Below, in pieces: positions 43,484 through 54,700 of a stretch of 64,000 nucleotides of DNA (the first letter of the stretch is position 1; each line of letters opens with the position of its first letter). The position numbers were made by a program, and so were the translations under genes. The DNA is from Paraburkholderia sp. PGU19 (lineage in GTDB: Bacteria > Pseudomonadota > Gammaproteobacteria > Burkholderiales > Burkholderiaceae). The notes below the pieces were generated by a model. The model made no database searches, was not told where the DNA came from, and saw only the letters and a list, made by a program, of their open reading frames with translations. Location of the stretch: assembly GCF_013426915.1 (NCBI RefSeq), contig NZ_AP023180.1, forward strand, positions 1-64,000. Reading direction: 5' to 3'.

Positions 43484-44317
43484 CTAAATCACCCGCTCCC
43501 GTAACCTGGCCGAGACCACATCAATAACAGTAACAACAACGATGACCATCAACATAACAGCCGCCGTCTGCGAATAATTAAACGACCGAATCGACTCGTA
43601 AAGCACAACCCCGATGCCTCCGGCGCCAACCATCCCAACAACCATCGCCGACCGCACATTCGATTCAAACCGATACAGCGCATAAGAGATCCACAACGGC
43701 AAAACCTGCGGCAGCACCCCATACACGATCTCATCAAGACTGGTAGCCCCCGTAGCCCGCACACCTTCAGCGGGACGCGGATCGATAGCCTCGACGGCTT
43801 CGGCGAACAGCTTCGCCAGCACCCCCGTGGTATGCACCCACAAAGCAAGCACACCAGCAAACGGCCCAAGCCCAACCGCGACAATGAACAGCATCGCGAA
43901 CACCATCTCATTGATCGCGCGGCACGCATCCATCAACCGCCGAACCGGCTGCACAACCCACGCAGGCGCCATGTTATGCGCGGACATCAGCCCAAACGGA
44001 ATCGCGCACACGATCGACAGCGCCGTACCCCACACCGCGACCGCGAGCGTCACGCCCATTTCGTGCAAATAGGTGCGCCATTCCGTGAAATCAGGCGGGA
44101 AGAAGTCCTTCGCGAACTGCCCCATGTTGCCCGAGTCCGTGAGCAGATCGAGCGGCCGCATGTCGGCCGCTTGCCACGACAAGCCAAGCACGCCGATCAC
44201 AACGATCCAGCCAAGCAACGAAATCCAGCTCCGCTTGCCCGCCGCCGCGGCCAGCACCTCGCGCGAAGGCGTGGCCGGCGGCGTCGCGCGGTCGGCGCTC
44301 AGGTCGGCAGCGTTCAT
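43484..44317 (-). CDS. phnE: PhnE, phosphonate ABC transporter permease
   Basis: A 277-residue permease with about six hydrophobic segments. The EAA-like cytoplasmic loop is [29 protein letters not shown], matching PhnE. It pairs with PhnC and PhnD. The start overlaps the phnD stop by 4 bp. A single full-length permease suffices, unlike the split phnE1/E2 of some genomes. The last gene of phnCDE, it runs into repeat element D. Confidence 0.94.
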   Translation of the reverse strand: MNAADLSADRATPPATPSREVLAAAAGKRSWISLLGWIVVIGVLGLSWQAADMRPLDLLTDSGNMGQFAKDFFPPDFTEWRTYLHEMGVTLAVAVWGTALSIVCAIPFGLMSAHNMAPAWVVQPVRRLMDACRAINEMVFAMLFIVAVGLGPFAGVLALWVHTTGVLAKLFAEAVEAIDPRPAEGVRATGATSLDEIVYGVLPQVLPLWISYALYRFESNVRSAMVVGMVGAGGIGVVLYESIRSFNYSQTAAVMLMVIVVVTVIDVVSARLRERVI

Positions 44318-45282
44318 TGCTTTTGCGCATTCAGTGCGGACAGCTTCGCATCGATGGCGGCCATCTGCGTCTTGCGATCCGAATCCGACAGCGATGCGTC
44401 CGCTTCGATCTTCTGCTTCTGCTCGAACAGCTTGATCTGGCGAATCGGCTGCAACTGCGCATCCGTCGACGGCGCAAAGCCGCCATAGCTGAAGATGTTC
44501 GCCATCACGGCCTTTTCACGCGGGTCGGTCTTCGCATAGTTGTAGAAGAACTGACGCAGCTTTTCCTTCGTCGCGTCGGGCAGATCCTTGCGCCAAACGA
44601 GCGGGTCCGACGGAATCAGCGGCGATTGCCATAGCACGCGCACCTGCGCGAAGCGATCGGGGTGCTGCTTCTTCAGCGTCTCGAGCATCTCGGTGTTGTT
44701 CGTCGCGATGTCGATCTTGTTGTTCACGACGGCGAGCAGGTTCGCTTCGTGGCTCGACGGCAGCACCGTCTTGAACGACGTGCGCACGGGCGCGTTGTGC
44801 TGCGCGAACAGGTAGTAGCCGGGGACCAGCGTGCCCGACGTCGAGTTCGGATCGCCGAAGCCGAGCGTTACGTCCTTCGTGTTCCTGAACACGTCGTCGA
44901 GCGTCTTGAAGCGGCTGTTGACGTTCGTGATCAGCACCGAGTAGTAACCGGCGTCGCCATTCGCATAGGTCGTCTTGCCGAATACTTCGCCATTCGAACG
45001 ATCGACGGCTTCGATCGCAGACGCATTGCCGAGATACGCAACCTGCACCTTGTTGAAGCGCATGCCTTCGATGATGCCCGCGTAGTCGGTCGCGAAGAAC
45101 GCCTTGATGTTCAGCCCCGTCTGCTTGTTCATGTCATCGATCAGCGGCTGCCAGCGCTGCTTGAGCACGGCCGACGAATCGGTCGAGATAATGCCGAGAT
45201 TCAGGTCTTCGGCATGGGCGGCGAAGCTCGCGAATGCCGACACGGCGGCGACGCCGGCGAGCAGTGAGCGCAGAAATTTCAT
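44314..45282 (-). CDS. phnD: PhnD, phosphonate-binding protein
   Basis: A 322-residue periplasmic binding protein. The signal peptide ends near residue 24 (FAAHA/ED). The mature start [25 protein letters not shown] and [18 protein letters not shown] are typical of PhnD, in which the Ser-Thr-Ser loop binds the phosphonate. The Lys/Gln-rich helical C-terminus is seen in the family. 53 bp separate it from phnC. Confidence 0.94.
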   Translation of the reverse strand: MKFLRSLLAGVAAVSAFASFAAHAEDLNLGIISTDSSAVLKQRWQPLIDDMNKQTGLNIKAFFATDYAGIIEGMRFNKVQVAYLGNASAIEAVDRSNGEVFGKTTYANGDAGYYSVLITNVNSRFKTLDDVFRNTKDVTLGFGDPNSTSGTLVPGYYLFAQHNAPVRTSFKTVLPSSHEANLLAVVNNKIDIATNNTEMLETLKKQHPDRFAQVRVLWQSPLIPSDPLVWRKDLPDATKEKLRQFFYNYAKTDPREKAVMANIFSYGGFAPSTDAQLQPIRQIKLFEQKQKIEADASLSDSDRKTQMAAIDAKLSALNAQKQ

Positions 45283-45335
45283 GAGTTCTGTTCCAGGTGA
45301 GTGAGTCGGGTACAGCGTTTCTTTCCGAAAGGGGA

Positions 45336-46196
45336 TCAGGCCGAGCGCGCCGTGTTGAGCGGCAGCACGCGCGCGCGAGGCGCGGCGCTACCGGCACGAT
45401 CAGCGCTATCGGGCTGCTGACTGTCGTCGAGCAGTTCGCGCGCATCGTCGCCATAGAGTTTCTGCAAGAGCGCGGGCGTGAGTGCCGCAGACGGCCCGTC
45501 GTACACGACCTTGCCGCGGCGCATCGCGATCGTGCGCTGGCAGTACTGCATCGCGATATCGACCTGATGCAGCGAGACCAGCACCGTCAACCGATGCTCG
45601 ATGTTCAGCGTGCGCAGCATCTCCATCACGCGGCGCGACGATTCCGGGTCGAGCGACGCAATCGGCTCGTCAGCGAGAATGATGCGTGCCTGCTGCACGA
45701 GCGCGCGCGCCAGCGCGGCGCGCTGTTGCTGACCGCCCGACAGGTTCGAGGCCCGCTCGCGCGCATGCTCGCCGATGCCGACTTCGTTCAATGCCGACAT
45801 CGACAGCGCGCGTTCGTTGCGCGGAAAGCAGCCCGTGAGACGGCGCCACAGTGGCAGGCGCGCGAGCGAGCCGATCAGCACGTTCGCTTCGACCGTCAGC
45901 CGGTTCACGAGATTGAACTGCTGGAAAACGAAGCCGATGTCGCGGCGAATGCTGCGCACTTCGCGCACGATGCGGCCGTTCTGCTGGATCGGACGCCCAA
46001 GTATCGCGATCTGCGAAGGCTGCGCATCCGACACCGTGAAGCCCGCGATATGCCGCAGCAACGTCGACTTGCCCGAACCCGAGGCACCGATCAGCGCGAC
46101 CATTTCGCCCTGCTCGACGCGCAGGTCGATTTCGTCGAGCGCCTTGCGGCCGTTGCCGAATGTCTTGCTCAGGCGTTCGATGCGGATTGCTTCCAT
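45336..46196 (-). CDS. phnC: PhnC, phosphonate ABC transporter ATPase
   Basis: A 286-residue ATPase with Walker [10 protein letters not shown], signature [15 protein letters not shown], Walker [16 protein letters not shown] and the switch His in [11 protein letters not shown]. It carries a C-terminal extension of about 35 residues ([18 protein letters not shown]) not needed for function. It is the first gene of phnCDE. The 288 bp upstream hold a PhnF-like half-site and no gene. Confidence 0.94.
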   Translation of the reverse strand: MEAIRIERLSKTFGNGRKALDEIDLRVEQGEMVALIGASGSGKSTLLRHIAGFTVSDAQPSQIAILGRPIQQNGRIVREVRSIRRDIGFVFQQFNLVNRLTVEANVLIGSLARLPLWRRLTGCFPRNERALSMSALNEVGIGEHARERASNLSGGQQQRAALARALVQQARIILADEPIASLDPESSRRVMEMLRTLNIEHRLTVLVSLHQVDIAMQYCQRTIAMRRGKVVYDGPSAALTPALLQKLYGDDARELLDDSQQPDSADRAGSAAPRARVLPLNTARSA

Positions 46197-46285
46197 GTGT
46201 GTCCTGTCGATGACTCCGGTGCATGCCGGAAGTTGTGGGACATTCTAGAAAGCGTCTGTGACGGTTGAGTGAAGGCGTCGCAACA

Positions 46286-46293
46286 TCTAGACG
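46286..46293. promoter_or_regulatory. PhnF-like half-operator upstream of phnC
   Basis: ACATCTAGACGACTA (from 46284) shares TCTAGACG with the centre of the 22-bp palindrome at 17807-17828 and lies 90 bp ahead of phnC. This would link uptake genes to the C-P lyase operon. The outer arms of the palindrome are not conserved, so it may be a weaker site. Confidence 0.45.
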
Positions 46294-46484
46294 ACTACAT
46301 CTTTCATCGATTCGCACGGCAGCGTGCGGCGCGCCGCAGTGCCGGATCGCACAATGTGTCATCGATATGACAAATGCAATGACGCAGGCCCACTGTCATC
46401 CATTGGCAAGCACGAAACGCTATAGTTTCGAAACGTCACGCGTGAGCCGTCTCCAATAACCTCACACCACAACCGGCGCAGCCC

Positions 46485-47519
46485 ATGCAGGCTCTGAGCT
46501 TTTTGCCCGATACGTTTACGGAGTACGAAGAACTGCAGGCGATTCTCGAGGTCGGCAGCGGCAGCTTCGAGATTCATTCCGTATGCGAAACGCAGGTGCG
46601 CGGGAGGACCTTTGCCGTGCAGACGGCGAGCATCGGCTCGCGCGATCCGCGGGCGCCCGCGATCGGTTTCTTCGGCGGCATACACGGGCTCGAGCGGATC
46701 GGCACGCAGCTCGTGCTCGACTACATGCGCGCGCTGCTCGGGCGGCTCGAATGGGACGAACTGCTGGTGCGCCAGCTTCAGTCGATCCGCCTGATTTTCG
46801 TCCCGATCGTCAATCCAGGCGGAATGTGGGCCGCGACGCGCGCCAATCCGAACGGCGTCGATCTGATGCGTAACGCGCCGCAGGACGCCGAAGAGCGCGT
46901 GCCTTTGCTCGCGGGTGGACAGCGGGTCGGTTCGTGGCTGCCGTGGTATCGCGGACGGCGCGGCGCACCGATGGAAGCGGAGGCGGAGGCGCTGTTGCGC
47001 GTCGTCGCGGATGAACTGGCGGCGCGGCCGCTGTCGTTCGCGCTCGATTGCCATTCGGGCTACGGGTGGAGCGACAGCATCTGGTTCCCGTACGCGAAGA
47101 CACGTCGCCCGATGCAGCATCTGCCGGAAATGTACGCGTTGAAGACGATGTTCGAGCGCGCGCATCCGCACCACGGCTACATGTTCGAGCCGCAGAGCCA
47201 TCAGTATCTGCTGCACGGCGATCTGTGGGACTACGCGTACGATCGAGCGCCGCCGCCCAACATCTTTCTGCCGATGACACTCGAACTGGGCTCATGGCTA
47301 TGGATCAAGAAAAACCCCCGGCAGATCTTTTCACGCCAGGGCATGTTCAACCCGCTGAAAGCGCACCGCACCGCACGCGTATTGCGGCGCCACGCGAACC
47401 TGCTCGATTTCCTGACGCGCGCCGCCTACGCGTCGCAGCGCTGGCTGCCGCAAGGCAGCCGCCGCGAGCAGTTGCTCGATAGCGCAACGGAACTCTGGTA
47501 CAAGCCAGGCAAACAATGA
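46485..47519 (+). CDS. M14-family zinc carboxypeptidase-like protein
   Basis: A 344-residue cytoplasmic M14 peptidase-like enzyme. Zinc ligands are His67 and Glu70 in GIHGLERIG and a His in DCHSGYG; the general-base Glu is in MTLELGSW. There is no signal peptide. It overlaps the following alpha/beta-hydrolase gene by 4 bp, so the two act in one operon, perhaps on an amidated or acylated substrate. Substrate unknown. Confidence 0.85.
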   Translation: MQALSFLPDTFTEYEELQAILEVGSGSFEIHSVCETQVRGRTFAVQTASIGSRDPRAPAIGFFGGIHGLERIGTQLVLDYMRALLGRLEWDELLVRQLQSIRLIFVPIVNPGGMWAATRANPNGVDLMRNAPQDAEERVPLLAGGQRVGSWLPWYRGRRGAPMEAEAEALLRVVADELAARPLSFALDCHSGYGWSDSIWFPYAKTRRPMQHLPEMYALKTMFERAHPHHGYMFEPQSHQYLLHGDLWDYAYDRAPPPNIFLPMTLELGSWLWIKKNPRQIFSRQGMFNPLKAHRTARVLRRHANLLDFLTRAAYASQRWLPQGSRREQLLDSATELWYKPGKQ

Positions 47520-48358
47520 GTACGTGGATCCTGTTGCGCGGCCTGACGCGCGAGGCACGGCACTGGGGCGCATTGCCCGACATGTTGCGCGCGGCGCTGG
47601 ATGGCGCGAACCCGCACGCGTCTGCGTCTGCCGCGAACGCCGCCGCCACTCGCTTGCTGACCATCGACCTGCCCGGCAACGGCGAATATGCGAGCCTGCG
47701 CGCGCCGCTGGATGTCGCAGGGATGGTCGAGTTCGTGCGCGCGGCGGCGGGCGCCAGCGGCGCGGCGGGACCATATTGCGTGCTGGCGATGTCGCTGGGC
47801 GGCATGGTCGCGACCTGCTGGGCGCAACGTCATCCCGCCGAGATCGCGCGGCTCGTGCTGATCAACACCAGCATGCGGCCGTTCAGCCGCTTCGACGAAC
47901 GGCTGCGCCCGCAGGCGTGGCCGGGGCTGGCGCGCATTGCTTCGCATTGGCGCGACGCGCGGGCCGCGGAAGAGGCGATTCATCGCCTGACCTGCAATCA
48001 CCGCGACACGGTCGACGCCGACCTGAAGGAATGGATCGCGATCCGCGAGAGCGCTCCCGTCAGCCGGGCGAACGCGCTGCGTCAGTTGCTCGCGGCCGCG
48101 CGCTTCAGTGCCGGGCGGCAGCGGCCGGCGTGCGCGACGCTGGTGTTGTCGTCGCGGGAAGACGGGCTGGTCGACCCCGCGTGCTCAGTGGCGCTGGCCG
48201 CGGCATGGAGCGCCGATCACTGGCGGCACGCGTGGGCCGGCCACGATTTGCCGCACGACGATCCCGTGTGGACGGTCGAACGCATTGGCGCCTGGCTCGT
48301 GCAGCCCACCGTCGATCCCGACCTCGAAAATGAGCAAACCGATTTAACCGACGAATAA
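47516..48358 (+). CDS. Alpha/beta hydrolase
   Basis: A 280-residue alpha/beta hydrolase. The nucleophile elbow is AMSLGGMV, the catalytic Asp is probably in SSREDGLVDPACS and the His in GHDLPHDDP. It begins within the last codons of the M14 gene. No signal peptide. Substrate unknown; cooperation with the M14 enzyme is inferred from coupling. Confidence 0.85.
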   Translation: MSTWILLRGLTREARHWGALPDMLRAALDGANPHASASAANAAATRLLTIDLPGNGEYASLRAPLDVAGMVEFVRAAAGASGAAGPYCVLAMSLGGMVATCWAQRHPAEIARLVLINTSMRPFSRFDERLRPQAWPGLARIASHWRDARAAEEAIHRLTCNHRDTVDADLKEWIAIRESAPVSRANALRQLLAAARFSAGRQRPACATLVLSSREDGLVDPACSVALAAAWSADHWRHAWAGHDLPHDDPVWTVERIGAWLVQPTVDPDLENEQTDLTDE

Positions 48359-49107
48359 TCAATAATTAAATGTCCCATTAAGCTTTCAGGTGCAATAAAA
48401 ATGCGCGCCACTGATGCACTGCATTAGTGCAATGCAATATCGCCGCATTGCCTTTGGCAGTAATGCCGTGCGGGTTTTTATTTTGATCGACATGTATCGC
48501 TATTAATGGCAAATTGATGCTGCGGGCCATTAACGTGTGATAATTGATTGGGGTTCGGTGCATTTAGGTACATACTGAAATTGTAAAATAATTCCGCATC
48601 CCGCTGGAGAGTGCGGAAAAACTTGCGGATGAAGGCTGCGTGCGGCTTGCAAGGTCGTAAACGATACGTTTTTTACGCCACCGATGCGCTGTGTGTCGCC
48701 AACGCCAATCTGCCGCAAAGCCACTGTGCGCAAGGCCACTAACGGCCATTATCGAAAAATCGCTGGGGTTCCGGGGTGGATTATCCTGGCACTCAAGAAT
48801 CGCGCCCGTCAAAAGAGAAACGTTTTTGAAATCTCCGGTCTTTTCTTAGTAATGTCCGCTAATCGTTTGAATTAAAAGCGATTGCAAAATCCCTCATTTT
48901 CCGAAAGCGGCGCAATGCCGCTTTGTGCGTTTCAAACGCGAAACATCAAATGTAGGTAATTACCCTCATCTTTCCATTACGCATCACGGGAAATGTGAAA
49001 TTTCTTTAAATTTAAAAGCCTTACATGCATGGCATCGCCTACGCGACACGGCGGTCCGGATTGGTGCAGTCTGCCAGCCCGCCCCCCATCTCCTCCAGGA
49101 GGATTCC
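48359..49107. other. AT-rich intergenic region
   Basis: No gene seen over 749 bp. It begins with short palindromes, TGCACT (48415-48420) and AGTGCA (48426-48431), and a stem-loop around 48443-48472 followed by GGGTTTTTATTTT (to about 48484), which may end the hydrolase transcript. The rest is markedly richer in A and T than the genome and leads to the strong AGGAGG site of the next gene. A small RNA is possible but not supported. Confidence 0.45.
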
Positions 49108-49650
49108 ATGCGCAAAACTCTACTGGCGTCCGCAGCAGTCATCGCCTTGGGCTGCAGCGGTTACGCAATGGCAAACCCATGCAGTGATAGCGGTTCATCC
49201 TGCAACCAGAAGTCATACAGCGGGAGCAACACATCGACAAACTCGGAGACATCCGCTCAAACCAGCACCACGGGCAATAACGCAAATGAAATTACGACGG
49301 GTGCCAAGGTCGCGCAGGATTCGTTCAACAGCACCAAGATCGTCGCAGCGAGCCGTCTGTCCGGGTCTGTATCGGGCGTAAGCGTCTATGGCATTGGCAA
49401 CCATGCCTATAACGACGGCAATGCGAACGGCGGACGCGGCGGCAATGGCGGCAAGGCCATAGCTGGCGATGGCGGCAACTCGAAGGCCTATGCCGGCGAC
49501 GGCGGCAATTCCAGGGCGTCCGGCGGCAAGAGAGCCCATAGAGCCTATAGAGCCCATAGAGCCCGCATTCGCGCAAGAAGCCGAAGCGCCCGTCAAACCG
49601 TTTCCGGTGTCATATGCGGCACCGATCGCGGTTGTCGCGCGCAGAGGTGA
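49108..49650 (+). pseudogene. Signal-peptide, Gly/Asn-rich protein, broken by frame change
   Basis: Starts at 49108 with a perfect AGGAGG site and a signal peptide (MRKTLLASAAVIALGCSGYAMA). The mature part is Ser/Thr/Asn-rich, followed by GGNGG repeats (about residues 110-140), a composition seen in secreted adhesins and functional amyloid subunits. From about 49530, where GAGCC(C/T)ATA is tandemly repeated almost four times, this frame becomes Arg-rich (KRAHRAYRAHRARIRARS) and loses sense, while frame +1 becomes a good coding frame. So the true sequence probably continues in the other frame, or two genes were fused out of frame by deletion. Confidence 0.6.
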
Positions 49651-50506
49651 AAATAATGAAAAGGCCGAAGCGCCGCGCGCACAGCAAGTAGAAGAACGCG
49701 CGCACGCGCAATTGATGCGGCATGAACAACTGACTCTCGATGCAACGCCGACACCGCCCCCCGTGTCGCCCGCGCACGAAGCGCCAGTTGCGAATGAGCG
49801 CGTGATCGTCAAGCCGCCGGTTTCGTATGCGAGGCCGATTGCCGTGCCAGTCTCGCAGACGGCAAAGAGCGTGCAGAACGATTCGATGGCTTCGACAAAT
49901 ACATCGGTGCAAACGGCCGGGCAACCGCAGATCAAGGAACGCGCCGCGCCGCCCGCGCAGGCACAGGTCAAAGCACCGCTTTCGTATGCGGCGCCCATTG
50001 TCGTGCCTCAAGCGTCGCGCAACGAGACGCCCCCCGACCGCGGTCACGAAGTCAAGGCAAGAGCGGACACAGAAGATCCGAACTGGTCATCGAAAACAAC
50101 AGTCGCCATCAGCGAAGAAAAACTCGATACGATGCGCGGCGGCTTCGATGTGGCAAACGGCCTGAAGGTCTCGTTCGGCGTGTCGAGGATGGCAGTCGTG
50201 AACGGCAATCTCGTCACGCAGACCAGCTTCAATATTCCGGACCTGAGCAACATGACGACGCAGCAGGCGCAGGCACCCGCTTCGGCGAACATCGGGTCGC
50301 TGCTGCAAAACGGTGGCGGCAATGTCGCGCAGCAGGGCGCGGTGCAGGGCCTGTCGGGTGCGGTGATTCAGAACACGCTCAGCAACCAGAACATTCAGAC
50401 GCTGACGACGATCAATGCATCGGTCAATTCGTTGGGGTTATTCAAGAGCATGAATCTGGGCGCGACCTTGAACAACGCATTGATGAATTCGGTCCGGCCC
50501 AGATAG
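49530..50506 (+). pseudogene. C-terminal part of adhesin-like protein, without own start
   Basis: Good coding from about 49530 (REPIEPIEPIEPAFAQEAEAP) to the stop at 50506, but no signal peptide or ribosome site. Upstream codons in this frame are the shadow of the GGNGG repeats. Three imperfect repeats, VSYAAPIAV, VSYARPIAV and LSYAAPIVV, are spaced some 60 residues apart. The C-terminal region contains AISEEKLDTMRGGFDVANGLKVSFG, which looks like a conserved domain, followed by an Asn/Gln/Thr-rich tail. Function unknown; probably exported surface protein in the intact form. Confidence 0.55.
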
Positions 50507-51269
50507 AGCCTGTGAAGATCTCGCGGCTGACGGTGTCGTTGGTCGAATAGACATACGGCACGCGCACTTCGACTTCCATCCGGTTCGTAATGCCGTAACG
50601 CGCGGCAAGGCCGGCCGTCAGCAAGTTCGACTTGATCTCGCGCACGTCGATCAGGCCGATCAGCAGGGCGGGAATGATCGTGTAGCCAACCAGCGCGACA
50701 CGGTCCGTCGACGAATAGCCGAACTGGAACGAAGGCTCGAGCACGAACTTGTTCTTCGGCGTGAGCACGCCGGGCTGATCGAAGATCGGCGCGACGGCGG
50801 GCGGTGCGGTGTCGGAGATGGGCGCCTGGCCGACAGGCTGGACCTGTTGCTCGCCGCCTGCGTTTTGCGCCATGTTGATCACGGGCGCAGGTGCGGCGCC
50901 CGTCGCGGCGCCGGCTGTTGCGGCGTCGGTGGCATTGGGTGCTGCGTCTGGATTGCCGCCTGCTGCCGCGTTCTGCGCAATGCCTGTAGCGGGCGCCGCG
51001 CCCGAGCCGGGTTGACCCGTGCCGCGCGTCACGTCGAGCATGCGTGAATCGAGTGCCTTGCTCAATTGCTGGAATTGCGCTTCTTCTTCCGCGATTTTGC
51101 GCTTTAGTGCATCGAGTTCCTTTATCCGATTGTTCAATTCCTGGCGAAGGGTTGCGATATTTTCTTGTGCGGTTTGATCTTGAAGTGATTGCGCATGAGC
51201 TTCAACGTAAAAGAGAAGCATCGTTGCATAACTGATCGTCCGCACATGTCGAAATGGCTCGCGCTTCAT
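50442..51269 (-). pseudogene. Outer-membrane beta-barrel protein with coiled coil, 3' truncated
   Basis: 275 codons. A signal peptide (ending VEAHAQ) is followed by a coiled coil (about residues 30-75, QENIATLRQELNNRIKELDALKRKIAEEE), an Ala/Pro-rich linker and the first strands of a beta-barrel (FVLEPSFQFGYSSTDRVALVGY, then VEVRVPYVYS). After SREIFTGS the barrel stops and about 14 unrelated residues follow, antisense to the preceding plus-strand gene. An intact barrel would need many more strands. The layout resembles FapF of amyloid-secretion loci. A deletion or inversion end near 50505 probably cut it. Confidence 0.65.
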
Positions 51270-51795
51270 GGGTCTGTTCTCCATGTCAGGCTTGCAGCTT
51301 CTACCCCGGGACACCTCGACAACAGGCCAGCGGCATCGACACGTCGAGTCAGTCGTTGTGCTGGGCATGAAGCAACCCCTTCGTATGACCGCTTTGCGTG
51401 ACTCAAGAGCGTCTCCATGCTCGCGAATGGCATCGGTATTGAAACCGTGATTCGCTATTGTTATCTATTTCCAACTTGTTTTTATGCATCCGCAATAAAG
51501 GTCTTTAAAAAAATGATCGTCTATGGCTTTATTGCGGACCATAAAAGCCTAACGCATCAGTGCTACATAAGCTAATAAGAAGAACCCTGGCCTGTGATGG
51601 TTAGCCAACAGAGTGAAGCATTATTCATGGGGCTTCGAGGTGCTTGATCCGCTGTGCGTACCTTCAATCGACACGCTTCTGTCACAGGCGCGAGCAAGCA
51701 TGCGCGATGTGCGCGTGCACAATCCGTTTCGGCTCAACGGGTGCATAATGCGCTTCAGTCTATGCAATCGATTGTCGCCCGTCGCGGAGGACGTC
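51270..51795. other. Upstream region of the glutamate dehydrogenase gene
   Basis: No gene supported in 526 bp. The left part is the promoter region of the truncated outer-membrane gene; 51450-51600 is AT-rich and likely holds the glutamate dehydrogenase promoter. In-frame codons from 51613 to 51795 precede the chosen start but lack family similarity. Confidence 0.45.
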
Positions 51796-54700
51796 ATGCA
51801 AGCGAAGAACGAAGAAGCCGTTGCCCATCTGCTCAACGATGTCGTCGAATTCGCGCGAGGACGATTGCCCGAGCCCGCTTTCGCAGCTGTCGAGCCATTC
51901 CTGCGTCACTACTACGATTTCGCCGATGCGGACGATCTGCAAAGCCGCGGCATCGCCGATCTCTACGGCGCCGCGATGGCGCACTGGCAAACGGCGCAAC
52001 GCTTCGTGCCGGGCAGCGAACGTTTGCGCGTCTACAACCCGATTCTCGAACAGCACGGCTGGCACTCGGATCACACCGTCATCGAGATCGTCAACGACGA
52101 CATGCCGTTTCTGGTGGACTCGGTTTCAATGGCAGTCAACCGTCTCGGTCTGTCGCTCCACTCCGTGCTGCACCCCGTGTTTCGAATATGGCGCGGCAAG
52201 GACGGCGGCATCGAGCGCATCGCGCCCGGCGGCGCATCGAGCGACGACGGCCATTCGCAACTCGCGTCGTTCATTCATTTCGAAGTGGACCGCTGCGGCG
52301 ATGCCGCGAAGCTCGATGCATTACGCAACGAGATCGCGAAGGTACTGGGCGACGTGCGCGCCGCCGTCGAAGACTGGCCGAAGATCGTCGACATAGCGCG
52401 CACGACGATTCGCGACATGGCCGCGCGCGAGACGAGCCCGGAAGGCGTCGAAGCGCGCGCCTTCGTCGAATGGATGGTCGCGGACCACTTCACGTTTCTC
52501 GGCCAGCGCGATTACGAACTCGTCACGCACGACGGCCAGTACGGTTTGCGCGGTGTACCGGGCTCGGGCTTCGGCATCTTGCGCGAAACGTTGCGGCCTC
52601 AGGGCGCGTCCGAAGTGACACCGTTGCCGGCCGCCGCCGCCGACATCATCGCGGGCGCGACGCCCATCTTCCTGACCAAGGCCAATTCGCGTGCGACCGT
52701 GCATCGGCCCGGCTATCTCGACTATGTCGGCGTGAAGCTCGTCGGGCCGGACGGCAAGATCAACGGCGAGCGGCGCTTTATCGGGCTGTATACGTCGACG
52801 GCTTATACGACGTCCGCTTCGGAGATTCCGATCGTGCGGCGCAAATGCGCGAACATCGTGCGGCGAGCGGGTTTTCTGCCGAAGGGGCATCTTGGCAAAT
52901 CGCTGGTGACGGTGCTGGAAACGTATCCACGCGATGAACTCTTCCAGGCCGACGAGAACGAGCTCTACGATACGGCGATCGGCGTGCTGCGCCTGCAGGA
53001 GCATCAGCGCACGCGGATGTTCGTGCGGCGCGACCGTTTCGACCGCTTCGTATCGTGCCTCGCCTTCGTCCCGCGCGATAAATACAACACCGACTTGCGC
53101 CGGCGTATCGCCAGGCTGCTGATGAGCGCGTTCAACGGCACGAACGTCGAGTTCACGCCGCTGCTGTCCGAGTCGACACTCGCACGCATTCATTTCGTCG
53201 TGCATGCCGAGCCGGGCGCAATGACGGATGTCGATACGCGCGAACTCGAACAACGGCTCATTCAGGTGTCGCGCCGCTGGCAGGACGATCTCGCCGACGC
53301 GTTGCTCGACGCGTTCGGCGAAGAGCAGGGCAACCGCCTGCTGCAGCACTATGCGGATTCGTTCCCGGCCGGCTATCGCGACGACTATCCGGCGCGCACG
53401 GCGGTGCGCGATATCGAGCTGATCGAGCGTGTGCAGGGCACCGAGCAGATCGCGATGAACCTGTACCGGCCGATCGAAGCGGGGCCGCGCGCGTTCCGCT
53501 TCAAGGTGTATCGCGTGGGCGATCCGATCGCGCTGTCGCGCAGTCTGCCGATGCTCGAACATCTGGGTGTGCGCGTCGACGAAGAGCGGCCTTATCTGAT
53601 TGAAGCGCCGGGCGCCACGCCCGCGTGGATTCACGACTTCGGCCTCGAACTGGCCGACGACACCGAGTTCGACATCGAGCGCGTGAAGGGCCTGTTCGAA
53701 GATGCGTTCGAGCGGGTCTGGACAGGCGATATCGAAGACGACAATTTCAACCGCCTCGTGCTGCGCGCGCAACTGAGCGCGCGCGAAGTGATCATCTTGC
53801 GGGCCTACGCGAAGTATCTGCGACAGGTGGGCTCGACGTTCAGCGATGCGTATATCGAGCGTGCATTGACGGGCAATCCCGCCATCGCGCGCATGCTGGT
53901 CGAACTGTTCATCGCGCGGTCCGATCCGTCGCCTGCCACGGCGCGCGAGACGCGCGTCGAGCGGCTGCTGAAGACGATCGAAGGCGCGCTCGATGAAGTG
54001 CCGAATCTCGACGAAGACCGCATCCTGCGCCAGTTCCTTGGCGTGATCAACGCGACGCAGCGGACGAACTACTATCGGCGCGACGAGAGCGGCAAGCCGA
54101 AACCCTATCTGTCGTTCAAGTTCGATCCCGCGAAAGTGCCGGGCTTGCCCGAGCCGAAGCCGATGTTCGAGATCTGGGTGTATTCGCCGCGTGTCGAAGG
54201 CGTGCATCTGCGCGGCGGGCGTGTCGCGCGCGGCGGTTTGCGCTGGTCCGACCGTCGCGAGGATTTCCGCACGGAAGTGCTCGGGCTGATGAAGGCGCAG
54301 ATGGTGAAGAACGTCGTGATCGTGCCGGTGGGATCGAAGGGCGGTTTCGTCGTGAAGAATCCGCCGCCGCCGACTGATCGCGAATCCTGGATGCGCGAGG
54401 GCGTTGCCTGCTACCAGACGTTCCTGCGCGGGCTGCTCGATCTCACCGATAACCGTGTGGGCGGCCAGATCGTGCCGCCGCCTGACGTCGTGCGGCACGA
54501 CCCGGATGATCCATATCTCGTCGTCGCCGCCGACAAGGGCACGGCCACGTTCTCCGATTACGCGAACGCGATCTCGCAGGAATACGGCTTCTGGCTCGAC
54601 GATGCATTTGCATCGGGCGGCTCGGTCGGCTACGACCACAAGAAAATGGGCATCACCGCGCGCGGCGCGTGGGAGTCGGTGAAGCGCCACTTCCGCGAAA

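Noticed and set aside
11872..46196. Genomic island carrying the phosphonate genes
   Set aside because: No integrase, tRNA or attachment repeats were seen, base and codon use match the surroundings, and the loci are separated by ordinary metabolic genes.
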